Source: Okapia johnstoni (lineage: Eukaryota; Chordata; Mammalia; Artiodactyla; Giraffidae). Taken from it: 64,000 nucleotides of DNA. Under the pieces are notes generated by a model. It did no database searches, had not been told where the DNA came from, and saw nothing but the letters and a program-made list of their open reading frames with translations. This document shows, piece after piece, positions 54,655 to 64,000 of this stretch. How positions within the stretch are numbered: the stretch's first letter is position 1; the number at the start of each line of letters is the position of its first letter. A program made the translations under genes and the position numbers. The stretch lies in contig CM044307.1 in assembly GCA_024291935.2 (NCBI GenBank), forward strand, positions 100,011,461 to 100,075,460. Reading direction: 5' to 3'.

Positions 54655-54790
54655 TGCTAGGTGAGGTAGGCTAGGATTAGCTACACTTTACAAACAAAAA
54701 GAGGTAAGAAGTTAAGTGACTTTGCCAAGGTTGCACAGTGAGTATGCAGCAGATCTAAGATGAAAACCACGGGCAATGAACCATGGTGCC
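54655..54790 (-). repeat. MIR SINE remnant
   Basis: On the plus strand: CTACACTTTACAAACAAAAAGAGG, AAGTTAAGTGACTTTGCCAAGG, TTGCACAGTGAGTATGCAGCAG. These match the reverse-complement MIR core ('cccattttacagatgagg..gttaagtaacttgcccaaggtcacacagctagtaag'). Confidence 0.82.
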
Positions 54791-56123
54791 TCCCTTCCTG
54801 GGAAGTCATTTATCAAGCACTTATCCCAAATCAAGATTAATTGGGTCAGATGATAGTCCTTCCTCCACCAAAACACATTCAACTAACATAGCTGCAATCT
54901 TTTATTTGTGTGTTGTCATTCTAAATGGAGTGTGTAATGAAGAAGAAAAAAATAAAAGAAAAAAGTTGTTTTGCACTAATTACATTGAAGATATATCCTT
55001 TCACCATCATAGCATCTGTGTGAGGTAAGGCATTTACAGTGAATTTGCTCACATATTATGTCCAGATAAAAGCTAAGAGGAATAAATTCGTGCCTCTTCA
55101 ATGCTCTAATCTCTTGCTTGTTGTTTTTAGAACGAAGGCTGCACTGAGTATGTTTCCATAAGCATTACGTTTTTCTTTGGAGTCACCTTGTTCCTATTTA
55201 AACAGCTGTCCTCAGTTCTGCTGTCACAGTGGTCATAATTATACTTTAGCTGAAAACTATTGCTGCATTTGTATTTATAACTTGGAAAAGGAGAACAACT
55301 GCAACTACATAGAGGTCAGTTTTTCAGAACTGGGATCAATTAAATTATTTACTAAGTGCACCGGTGTCAGAAATATTATCCTGTGGTATATTTATAAATT
55401 TAAAGGGGAAAAACTCAATCCCAAAATCCATATGCATTAAATGGTTAGCAATGCTTTCTGCAACTTAATTTGAAATGGATTTTTAAACAGTAAAATTTTT
55501 TTCTAACGATGCCATGGAGGAGACAATGGTTAAGTTCCTGTTTATGCTTAGGATTTAAATATCAACATTTGGTCTTCTATTTAGTTTGTGACAGCTTAAA
55601 AAAAATAACTCCCAGCTAGACATAATTTGGGAAAAATTATTATTTTTAGAAGGATAGGGTAGTATGATGGATAAGGGCCTCCATAGATCCAAATTCCACT
55701 ATATACTGGCTAAAATCAGTTTGGACATTTGAAGTGACTAAGCATCAGTCTCTTTAATTATCTGCTCCCAGATCAGGACAAAGGTTTATCGCATTCATAT
55801 CAATCCTCTTACTTCCATCGCCCACTTTTTTAAGACCTTGGTCTCTCTTTATCAACACTTATTAAAAAAAAAAAAAAGATGTTTAATTCACCCACTTTTG
55901 AAGTTACCAGCTGTGAGATTTGTTGACTTATTTGAAATCCCTTATGGGAATGGTGGGGAAGTACAGTGACTCTGTAAAACTTTGAAAGATTTCCATAGGT
56001 GTTGGAAAAGAGAACCTCAAGATAGCTAGCTGAGACCTGAGATCTGTTTTGCTTTCTCATAGTAGATATTTACACTTATGAAAATATGACTTCAGATCAG
56101 AAGAAGAGAATTTTAGAAATAAT
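54791..56123. other. Unassigned sequence
   Basis: No named repeat or gene recognised. An A14 run lies at 55864-55877. Frames of 81 codons (54783-55028) and 87 codons (55177-55440) have no recognisable domain. Confidence 0.45.
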
Positions 56124-56590
56124 CGTTGTTGTTGTTCAGTCACTAAGTTACGTCCAACTTCTTGCAACCCCATGAAATGCAGCATGCCAGGCTTCCCTGT
56201 TCTCAACTATCTCCCTGTGTTTGCTCAAATTCATGTCCCTTGAGTCAATGATACCATACAACCATCTCTTCCTCTGACACCCCTTCTTCTCTTGCCCTCA
56301 ATCTTTCCCAACATCAGGGTCTTTTCCAGTGAGTCAGTTCTTCGCATCAGGTGGTCAAAGTATTGGAGCTTCAGCTTCAGCACTAGTCCTTCCAATGAAT
56401 ATTCAGGACTGATTTCCTTTAGGATTGACTGGTTTGATCTCCTTGCTGTCCCTGGGACTCTCAAGAGTCTTCTCTAACACCACAGTTCAAAAGCATCAAC
56501 TCTTCAGCACTCAGCTTTCTTTATGGTCCAACTCTCACATCCATACATGACTACTGGAAAAACCATAGCTTTGACTATATGGGCCTAGAA
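56124..56590 (-). mobile_element. BovB 3' end, antisense
   Basis: GTTGTTGTTGTTCAGTCACTAAG at the left, GTTTGCTCAAATTCATGTCCC, TCAGTTCTTCGCATCAGGTGG, and CCATACATGACTACTGGAAAA near the right end. About 465 bp, 5'-truncated. The 3' end of the coding region is included as broken frames. Confidence 0.93.
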
Positions 56591-56605
56591 GTAGGCACAT
56601 TTCAT

Positions 56606-56779
56606 TATTTTGTTGTTGTTATTGTTTAGTCACTAAGGCTTGTGTGTGCATGCTAAGTCACTTCAGTCGTGTCCAACTCTTTGTAGTCCTATGGACTGTA
56701 GCTGGCCAGGCTCCTCTATCCATGGAAGTCTCCAGGCAAGAGTACTGGGGTGGTTTGCCATGCTTTCCTCTAGCACTAA
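56606..56779 (-). mobile_element. Bov-A-type SINE with target-site duplication
   Basis: At the left a GTTGTTGTTATTGTTTAGTC tail (reverse of the '..gactaaacaacaac' SINE end) is followed by GTGTGTGCATGCTAAGTCAC and a minus-strand Bov-A body to about 56770. GGCACATTTCAT (56594-56605) and GGTACATTTCAT (56780-56791) form a 12-bp duplication with one mismatch, so the tail and body entered together. Confidence 0.88.
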
Positions 56780-56941
56780 GGTACATTTCATACCTATTTG
56801 AATTAAGCACATATTTTGTTCCAGGCATTGTGCTAAATGTTAAGAAGACAGAAGTAACTAATCATACCTCTTACCTTCAGTGAGCTCACAAGCTAATAAA
56901 ATAATTAAACATGTAAGGAAATAATTATAATGGAGTAAGTA

Positions 56942-57147
56942 AGTACTAATCACTTAGTTGTGTCTGCCTCTTTGCAACCCTATAGACTTAGCCCGCCAGC
57001 CTCTTCTGTCCATGGAATTCTCCAGGCAAGAATACTGGAGTAGGTAGCCATTCCCCTCTCCAGAGGATCTTCCTGACCTAGGAATTGAACCCAGGTCTTC
57101 TGCAATGCAGGCAGATTCTTTACTATCCAAGTCACCAGGTAAGCCCA
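56942..57147 (-). mobile_element. Bov-tA SINE
   Basis: AGTACTAATCACTTAGTTGTG at the left, TCCATGGAATTCTCCAGGCAAG in the middle and a tRNA-like head ending AAGTCACCAGGTAAGCCC at the right. It splits the older repeat around it. Confidence 0.92.
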
Positions 57148-57590
57148 GGAGAGTCTAATTGGGACAATACATAACCAAGGAACATCAAGGAGGGTAGTAT
57201 GGAAAAAAAAAATAGTGAAGGTTACTAAAGAGATAATGGCTTAATAGTTTTTCAAACTATTCTTTTTAGTAACAGAATTTGTAGATAAGCAGGAATTGTG
57301 GACACTGTGTGCAACTACTTTGAAAAATATGAAACAGCATGACACATTGTAGGTAGGGACTTCAACAGAGTCAGAACATGTTGTGAGAGTTGGGAGCCAA
57401 CATGGGGAGAAGAGGTAGAAAATATAAAAAGAGAGATTGCTAAAAGCTCTGCATGCTCTGCTAAAGAATCTCAGTTGTTGAAGATTTTTAAGCAAAAAAC
57501 AAATTGACATGATTAGATTGCACTTTGATAAAATAACTGTCAGCAAGGTTATCAATGGATAGAAGGAGTACTATGAGGCATTAGAAATTA

Positions 57591-57830
57591 GGACATATAG
57601 ACACAGCTATATTTAAAATGGATAACCTTCAAGGACCTACTGTACAGCTGAGGAAACTCTGCTCGATATTATCTGGCAGCCTGGATGGACGTAGTTTGGG
57701 GGAGAATGGATACATGTATGTGTGTGTTGACTCCCTTTGCTGTTCACTTGAAACTATCACATTTTCAATTGGCTATACTCCAATCCAAAACAAAAAGTTT
57801 AATAAAAAAAGAAAGTTTAAAAGTTTAACA
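57591..57830 (+). mobile_element. L1 3' UTR, sense
   Basis: AAAATGGATAACCTTCAAGG, ACCTACTGTACAGCTGAGG, TCTGGCAGCCTGGATGGACG, GGGGGAGAATGGATACATG and ACTTGAAACTATCAC with an A-rich end are artiodactyl L1 3' UTR landmarks. It interrupts the ancient element around it. The 121-codon frame at 57618-57983 reads through it and is not a gene. Confidence 0.85.
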
Positions 57831-57914
57831 AAAAAGAAAGAAACTAGCGGAGAGTCTATAAAGGAAACTATGGAGATGGTCCAGGCAGAAAGTGCAGAGG
57901 TCAGTAGAAACGGT

Positions 57915-57937
57915 AAAAAAAAAAAAAAAAAAAAAAA
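57915..57937. repeat. A23 homopolymer
   Basis: Twenty-three A without an identifiable retro-insert to its left, other than the L1 tail some 85 bp away. Likely a polymorphic mononucleotide run. Confidence 0.88.
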
Positions 57938-58333
57938 GTACTTGATTCAAAAGAAAATTGTTAGTGTTTATTTAGATGGATAGTGTAGCATGGGTGGCTG
58001 TGAATAAGGAGGGAGTGGGAGGAAGTCTAGATTTAGGGCAAAAGATATGACTTTTCAAAAATTTTTATATTCATTAAATTCTTTATTTTATATGATAAAC
58101 ATTTTGAGTGAAAACCAAGGGCCAATATGAGTCATATTAAGACCTAGAGAAAAAGTTGCTATTTGTGGATGGAGAAGTGTCTAGAGCTGGATAGAAGGGC
58201 TTTGCTGGGAGAAAAACTGCTCCTTAGGGATATCATCACTTAACTTCAATAAGCAAGACCCAAGACTGGGTCCTTTGATTGTTAAAGCATTTCTTTAGAA
58301 TAATTTGGAAAAGATATATGTGTTTTTAGATAT

Positions 58334-58477
58334 ATGAGATGGTTGGATGGCACCACTGACTCGATGGACATGAGTTTGAGTAAGCTCCAGGAGTTGATGA
58401 TGGACAGGGAAGCCTGGCGTGCTGCAGTCCATGGGGTCACAAAGAGTTGGAAACGATTGAGTGACTGAACTGAGTGG
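58334..58477 (+). mobile_element. BovB 3' end, sense
   Basis: GAGATGGTTGGATGGCACCAC, ATGGACATGAGTTTGAGTAAG, GTGCTGCAGTCCATGGGGTC and GTGACTGAACTGAG are the last ~145 bp of BovB. One of only two sense-strand copies in the window. Confidence 0.92.
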
Positions 58478-58522
58478 AACATGTTAATTATCAGTTCCAT
58501 GAATTGCTAGGTGCATGACCTT

Positions 58523-58829
58523 TCCCTGGTAGCTCAGCTAGTAAAGAATCCTCCTGCAATGCAGGAGACTCCAGTTCGATTCCTGGGTCAGGAAGATCTG
58601 CTGGAGAAGGGATAGGGTACCCATTTCAGTATTCTTGGGCTTCCCTTTGGTTCAGCTGGTGAAGAATCTCCCTGCAATGTGGGATACCTGGGTTCAATCC
58701 CTGGGTTTGGGAAGATCCCCTGGAGAAGGGAAAGGCTACCCACTCCAGTATTCTGGCCTGGAGAATCCCATGGACATCTATGGGGTTGCAAAGAGTTGGA
58801 TACAACTGAGCAACTTTCACTTCATTTCA
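58523..58829 (+). mobile_element. Bov-tA2 SINE with target-site duplication
   Basis: Two tRNA-like units (from 58523 and from about 58638) precede the Bov-A part. The first unit has an A-box-like TAGCTCAGCTAGT (58530-58542) and a B-box-like GTTCGATTCC (58574-58583), the pol III promoter layout of tRNA-derived SINEs. CATGACCTT lies on both sides, exactly, at 58514-58522 and 58830-58838. The insertion is next to a MIR. Confidence 0.95.
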
Positions 58830-58838
58830 CATGACCTT

Positions 58839-58995
58839 GTGTGAGTTTCTTGGACTCTCTCTGAGACAATTTTATTATCCTTAAAATGAGAGAATACCAC
58901 CTGCCTCACAGAATTATTTCAAGGTTTAAATGGAATAATATAGATACAATGTTCTCCTTAGCACATAATAAGCACTTTGTAAATGGTAGCTATTT
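58839..58995 (+). repeat. MIR SINE remnant
   Basis: TGTGAGTTTCTTGGACTCTC, AATTTTATTATCCTTAAAATGAG, ACCACCTGCCTCACAGAATT, TTTAAATGGAATAATATAG and TAGCACATAATAAGCAC follow the MIR core and 3' half. Confidence 0.85.
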
Positions 58996-61900
58996 ATCAA
59001 ATTCCTGTTGAAAGTAGGACATCTGTCAGTTAAATTGAGGAACTTTTTTATATCTCAATTTCACAGTCTTGTATATCTTGTTTCTCTCCTTTATTCATTC
59101 AGCAAGTAGTTTTTGAGCATTTGTCCTGTATCAAAAACATTTGGGGGTATAGGATTGCTGGTTATGGTCCAACAGTAGAATGAAGACAGTATAATATGAT
59201 CTCATAGTTTATAAATTATATATGGGCCTAATATTTCTTTAATGTGTATTCTGCTAATGTTTTTTTTTTCAAATAATTTAACATGGGGGTAATTCTGAAA
59301 ATTATTGCAGAAATGTGAAGCCTGGTTTGAGTTGCCCAAAAAGTAACTAGTTTGAATTACCATCAGCAGTGCCAGAATTATATTGTAAAACTTACAGAGG
59401 ATATAGCCACATAAATAAACTTGTGTAGTGATGACTCATAATAAATGCAAACATTGTAACCCATAGTATCTACCTAATACAGTTGCTATCAGTACAGATA
59501 TAATGATCAATATTAGCCAACATGAGAGACTTTATTTTTGATAAAGCATCTGCCAGTTGGTAGTCCTATGTTACTTTTAACTTTGCTAGGCAAAATGCTG
59601 TTTGGGGTTTGGATTTTTTTTAAGAAGTGGGGAGACAACTTTCAGGATTTTTTTTCCTACCAAACTCCATTCATGTCAGAGAAAGAGAAAACTGTTGCCT
59701 GGAGAAACCAGAAGCAAAATTTGCAAGTGAAATCAAAATACTGATAAATTCTTGCAATATGTATTTGAAAGGTTTCATTTTCCTAACCTATTTAACAAAT
59801 AGGTGTTTCCCGTGATGCAAAAATACATTAATTTTTTTTTCTCTCCACACCTCTACAAATTGCTTTTGTGTAATATACTGTACCATAGGATACTTACCCA
59901 GAGAGCTGATGCAAAGCCTCATTTTGAGAAACAAAAGCAGTGTCAATTTATTTGGCAAGAGAATGAATAGAACATTCTATGATATAGGATCTGACACTTC
60001 AAATCTAAAATAAATTATTTGGAAGGTTCACTATCTTTCTTCCCTGACCTTGGGTATTCACAGTATTTGTGACCTTGAATGCAAATGAAGTCTAATACTA
60101 AGAATGTTCTTCATCAGCTTGAATTAGCAGTTTTTTAATGTATGTTTCTGTGATCATCAGTTTATTTTCCAAAGTGTAAGTTCTATCTCCCTAAATCAAT
60201 TTACCCAGCAGCATGTTGCAAATGTGACTCACTTCATCTGTGCCCATACTTAGCATTATGTTGCTACAACAAGACCACCTGACAGATTTTTGAGCCTAGG
60301 AAGTTGTCCGTTTCAATTAACAGGACACCCAGGACATTTCCCTGTCAGGATAATGAAAGTATGCACTAATTTGCCTCCTCTCTGAAAAAGAAGAAAATAT
60401 GATGTATTGCTAAAATGAAGTCAACTTCCTTTTTTTTCAGAACATAAAATTTTAGCAGGAAATGAATATAAATGATGGAAAAATACATATAAATATACAA
60501 TATACTATATGTTGTATAAGTTATATGTATTACATATGTGCATGTATATTTTACTCCACATTGTAGTATACATGCCAGGCATCCTTTCCTAATTCTTCCA
60601 CTTCGTTAAAAAAATAGATGGATTATGAACACATTCATTGATTCACATTGCTGATATGACCTGCTGTTACCTGTCCATAGCAATAGATCTGTGTTTCCTG
60701 TGCTTTGGAGAGGAATCACATTGAGGAAAATGCATCACTCTAATGTTTAAGTATGATTTACTTTATGAACCCTTTGAAGAAAACTGCAGTGTTTAATTCC
60801 TCCAAGGCTAGTGCTAAGCAAGGCGACCTAATGGGTGGTACTGTAGAAACACAGTGTGACAAGGATGCCAGATGGTTTCATGAAGAATTGATGCTGTTTT
60901 GCAATAATACTTTAATGAGATCAGAAACTCTGACATTGTCTCATCCTCAGTCAACACTGGTGGATACTGCACTTTTAATATAATTGCACATGTAAATCTT
61001 AATCTTTCCAGTCCCATTCAATTTCTGTGTTCTATTCTTGATAGATCTCTTGTTGTTAATAGTTTTTGTAAGCCTACAGCAGAAAGGAAAAAAAGGGAAA
61101 ACAAACAGAAGCAAAGCGCCTTTCAACTCTAAAAACAACCCTGGAAATATATGCAGGCACTCCTTAGGTATACCATTTTGTACGGTTAAGCTTCACAAAC
61201 TTTTCATCTCTGCAGCAGGCTGTACATTTAGCTGGGAGACAACTGAGTTATAAAATTGGTTTTGGGCTGTTGAGAAAAGAAATGGAGCTAAAGGATAGAA
61301 ATTCTATCATGAGCCCATAAAATAGGAACTTCTTCTTCTGGTGAATTTCTCTCACTAATACTGGCTTATTTTCCTTTGTATGTAGAATGGTCATTATCAA
61401 GACACCTTGTACATTTTCTCCATGTACTGCACAGTGGCCCTCAATTAAAGTTGTGCATACAACAACAAATATATATATATAGTGATGAGATGAGCCTGAT
61501 ATTTTACAAACACCTCTTTTCTTTAAAACATCCAATCATTATTTTATAGAAAAAGAATAATAACATTGTACAATTTAGAAGCTAAAAAGATGCACCTAAA
61601 CCTTCAAAAAATCATTTTAAAGATGAAAACTACTGTCCAAAGAGGTCGATTTGCTCCATATTGGAAAGTTACCTTGTGATGGGAGAACAGAGAGAATGCT
61701 ATCACCTGCCCCCTAGAAAAGCATTTTTATTCTTCAGTATGCTTAACAACTTGACAATAGAAAGGGTGATTTAGAAAATGTATAGTTCCCAAACCTAGAC
61801 TTTTTAAGGAAATAATTAATCAAAACTCCTCTTTCAAAGAGTTGAATTTGGTCTAGGTAGCAAACTTAATCCTTAATATTTTTATTCTATTGCCAAATAA

Positions 61901-62196
61901 GTGCATTTCTTATATTTTAATGTCCCTTCTACTTTTTCAAATCATCTCAAAATCTACCATTTTGTTTATCACCATAGCGCTCTGATAAGGTAGGTATTCG
62001 TATTTATTTTGTGTCCCCACCCCCACCCCCACTGAGGACACTGAAAAAGAAAAAGCTAAAATATAACCCTACCAAGTTCACAAACCAATGTATACAGACA
62101 ATGACAATATGACTATGAGTGTCAACGAATTTGCAGAAGGATATATCAGACGGGAAACTTATATACCAAATATTGACTGATTCATCTAAACAAGTA
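58996..62196. other. 3.2 kb repeat-poor block
   Basis: Little is recognised: a possible old-repeat start near 59090-59200 (TTTATTCATTCAGCAAGTAG), AT-rich low complexity at 60480-60560, a short TA run near 61468-61482, a C-rich run near 62015-62031, and a doubtful MIR trace near 61930-62090 (GATAAGGTAGGTATTC). No exon is supported. The 76- and 95-codon frames at 60753 (plus) and 61248 (minus) have no recognisable domains. Confidence 0.45.
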
Positions 62197-62334
62197 AGTG
62201 AAGTGAAATGAAGTTGTTTCAGTCATGTCCAACTCTTTGTGACCCTATGGACTGTAGCCTACCAGGCTCCTCCGTTCATGGGATTTTCCAGACAAGAATA
62301 CTGGAGTGGGCTGCCATTTCCTCCTCCAGGGGAA
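62197..62334 (-). mobile_element. Bov-A SINE
   Basis: AAGTGAAATGAAGTTGTTTCAG at the left, TATGGACTGTAGCCTACCAGG and TGGGCTGCCATTTCCTCC at the right. Single unit, antisense. Confidence 0.9.
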
Positions 62335-62404
62335 GCTCTATATATGTTATTTCAATTAACTGTCTATGAAGAAGCATTATCTCAGTTTCCTAAATAATAT
62401 ACTG

Positions 62405-62679
62405 CGGCTGCTGCTGCTAAGTCGCATCAGTCGTGTCCGACTCTGTGCGACACCATAGACGGCAGCCCACCAGGCTCCCCCGTCCCTGGGATTCTCCAGG
62501 CAAGAACACTGGAGTGGGTTGCCATTTCCTTCTCCAATGCGTGAAAGTGAAAAGTGAAAGTGAAGTCACTCAGTCGTGTCCGACTTTTAGTGACCCCATG
62601 GACTGCAGCCCACCAGGCTCCTCCGTCCACGGGATTCTCCAGACAAGAGTCCCGGAGTGGGGTGCCATTGCCTTCTCCG
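62405..62679 (-). mobile_element. Bov-A2 SINE (dimer), young, with target-site duplication
   Basis: GCTGCTGCTGCTAAGTCGCATC at the left, first unit to about 62537, linker GTGAAAAGTGAAAGTG, second unit to 62679. Many CpG remain (GTCGTGTCCGAC twice), which suggests recent insertion. AAATAATATACTG (62392-62404) and AAATGATATACTG (62680-62692) form a 13-bp duplication with one mismatch. The 92- and 86-codon frames here are SINE sequence. Confidence 0.95.
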
Positions 62680-62792
62680 AAATGATATACTGAGACAATG
62701 ATCATTCAACTGAGGCCTCAGAACTATATAGAGGCACAAACTTAGATTCAAAATCAGGATTCTTACTACAAAAATAAATGTCTTTTAGACTA

Positions 62793-63310
62793 GGGATTCT
62801 CAAAGTACAGTCTGAGGACCCTTGCAGGCCAAAGACCTAGTCTACAAAATCATAGACTATTTTTATACCTTTTGGTCAAAATTATTTTAATCAAAACTAT
62901 TTTTATACCTTTTCAATCTCATGGCCTAATGACTTTATTATGTTTTTCAGAGATTATGTGATGTATAGCAACACAATAAATTGACTAAAGCAGCAGACGT
63001 GAGACTTTATAGCTACCTTCTATTAAAAAACGAATCTAAAAAGATTTGCAAATGTGTAAGACAATGGCAGTGTTTTCACTAATTTTTTGTTTTGGAATAT
63101 AGTTATTTTTTAAAGCATATTAACTATATTAACATGTTATATATTATTTTGCTGTTTTTTAAAATGAATTAATAACACTTTACATTTCTAACTTTTAATT
63201 TTTAATAAGCTATATATAGGCAGATGTAACACATACACAAGTGCTCTCATGGAATCCTCAATAAATTTTTAGTATAGGAGTTCTGAGACCAAAAACATTT
63301 GAGGGCCTCC
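62793..63310 (+). mobile_element. hAT-Charlie-like non-autonomous DNA transposon
   Basis: The left end GGGATTCTCAAAGTACAGTCTGAGGACC and the right end TAGGAGTTCTGAGACCAAAAACATTTGAGGG (both in part) are the usual 'ggttctcaaagtgtggtcc..' and '..gtcctgagaccaaaaagtttgaga' ends of such elements. Inside, GATTATGTGATGTATAGC and GGCAGTGTTTTCACTAATTTTTTG fit. An internal direct repeat of ACTATTTTTATACCTTTT (62856-62873 and 62896-62913) marks a 40-bp tandem duplication. Confidence 0.72.
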
Positions 63311-63678
63311 ATATTAGATGAAGCCACCTCACTGAACAAAACAGGACCTGTCTTTCAAAAGACAAGAAAACCTATGTGTACATCGGTATTAGGGCTAGAA
63401 ATGATCTCTAGGTAAAACCTTGCTGCTAGGTTGTTCTTTCACTGAACTTGTCCTAGAAGGAAATCAGTAACTATTGTTCTTTTCTTGGAGGTCTTTTATG
63501 AATTGTCTCTCTAATCAGGTATTTAAAATCTAACTCTTTTACTTACTTTCAGCAAAACTTTCAAAGGTCAAGAAGGAAATAAGAGATGATAAAATCTGCA
63601 CATCCCAAAGTGAGGGGTGGTAATCGACATAAAACTTTCAAAAATGATTTTTAAAATTAGTTTGGCAACACCTTTTAT

Positions 63679-63787
63679 TGTTGCTGTTCAGCGCTAAGTT
63701 GTGTCTAACTCTGCAACCCCATCAACTGCAGCACACCAGGCTTCCCTGTCTTTCACTATCTCGCGGAGTTTGCTCAAACTCATGTCC
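63679..63787 (-). mobile_element. BovB 3' end, antisense
   Basis: ATTGTTGCTGTTCAGCGCTAAG, CAACTGCAGCACACCAGGC and GAGTTTGCTCAAACTCATGTCC. A ~110-bp tail, the shortest clear BovB copy in the window. Confidence 0.9.
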
Positions 63788-64000
63788 TCTCTTACCAGGA
63801 TAAAATAAAAGGGTCAAAGTAGGATAAGCCAGGTTGGTGAGAACTGAACAATTTCTTTAACTATATTTGTTGGTATGTTCTGAGTCTTTATAGTGGGTAG
63901 GAAAAACATAGCTTCCCTCTTGCATGAAACCGAGAGAAAAGGGGCTTTAGAGAGGCCATTGGAAGATTCTCACATGATGGAGTCTCTGTGGCCCCGCACT

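Larger units (their letters stand above)
56780..58075 (+). repeat. Long ancient mammalian repeat, interrupted twice; family not assigned
   Basis: Pieces in consistent order: CCAGGCATTGTGCTAAATG and CCTTCAGTGAGCTCACAAGC (56820-56900); GATTTTTAAGCAAAAAACAAATTGACATGATTAGATT in part (57481-57520); ATGGAGATGGTCCAGGCAG (57869-57890); GGAGGGAGTGGGAGGAAGTC (58008-58028). It is split by a Bov-tA (56942-57147) and an L1 3' end (57591-57830). The order matches shorter copies elsewhere in the window. Confidence 0.55.

Noticed and set aside
57915..57937. Poly-A tail of a processed pseudogene
   Set aside because: No mRNA-like sequence or target-site duplication was found upstream; an L1 tail and old repeat precede it.
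57618..57983. 121-codon plus frame ending in a poly-Lys run
   Set aside because: It is an L1 3' UTR followed by old repeat and an A23 tract; the Lys run is the homopolymer.
58523..58680. tRNA gene
   Set aside because: The A- and B-box-like motifs and tRNA resemblance belong to the head of a Bov-tA2 SINE with an exact 9-bp target-site duplication.
1..64000. Endogenous retrovirus or LTR element
   Set aside because: I saw no LTR pair, primer-binding site, polypurine tract or gag/pol/env-like frame. All RT-like sequence belongs to BovB or L1.

Overview
This window looks like nuclear DNA from a ruminant, most probably a bovid. It is AT-rich and carries elements restricted to or typical of ruminants: BovB (an RTE-clade LINE), the Bov-A, Bov-A2 and Bov-tA SINEs, and artiodactyl L1 3' ends. 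Older mammalian repeats (MIR, L2, MER5/hAT-Charlie, Tigger) lie beneath them. The species (cattle, sheep, goat or relative) cannot be fixed from the sequence. No host protein-coding exon, functional RNA gene, CpG island, CRISPR array or operon could be supported. The window reads as intergenic or deep-intronic DNA. The longest open frames are remains of the BovB polyprotein or chance frames.

Layout. 1-9 kb: a window-edge Bov-tA, two dimeric Bov-tA2 copies, about 1 kb of antisense L1, L2/MIR remnants, and a second L1 3' end that is interrupted by a foreign ~66-bp block and ends in a short inverted ORF2 piece. 9.2-12.5 kb: no recognised repeat. 12.5-20 kb: SINE fragments, a 1.6 kb antisense BovB, several L1 tails and long AT microsatellites. 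19.7-22.7 kb: mostly unassigned. 22.7-24 kb: a packed cluster of Bov-A2, BovB, Bov-tA and L1, two of them with visible target-site duplications. 24-32 kb: ancient repeats, a CHR-type SINE, and more Bov-tA. 32.3-42 kb: sparse, with MER5A, L2, MIR and Tigger pieces. 42.5-49.5 kb: SINE-rich, including two copies of an unusual chimeric Bov-tA form. 50.56-53.89 kb: a near-complete BovB (3.33 kb, sense strand) with decayed endonuclease and reverse-transcriptase domains. 54.2-54.4 kb: a cluster of inverted repeats. 56-59 kb: an ancient element broken by younger insertions. 59-62 kb: repeat-poor. 62.2-63.8 kb: Bov-A, a young Bov-A2 with a 13-bp duplication, a hAT-Charlie-like DNA transposon and a BovB tail.

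How the parts relate. The Bov-A and Bov-tA SINEs share their 3' ends with BovB and are understood to be moved by BovB enzymes; the tRNA-derived heads of Bov-tA carry pol III box-like motifs. Every BovB copy here is truncated or has stops, frameshifts or a lost catalytic residue, so none is likely to act itself. I did not find a new gene system. The best leads are the chimeric SINE pair, the short block shared between 1.2 and 9.0 kb, and the hairpin cluster near 54.3 kb. Repeat calls come from memory of consensus sequences, so family names for the older elements are approximate.
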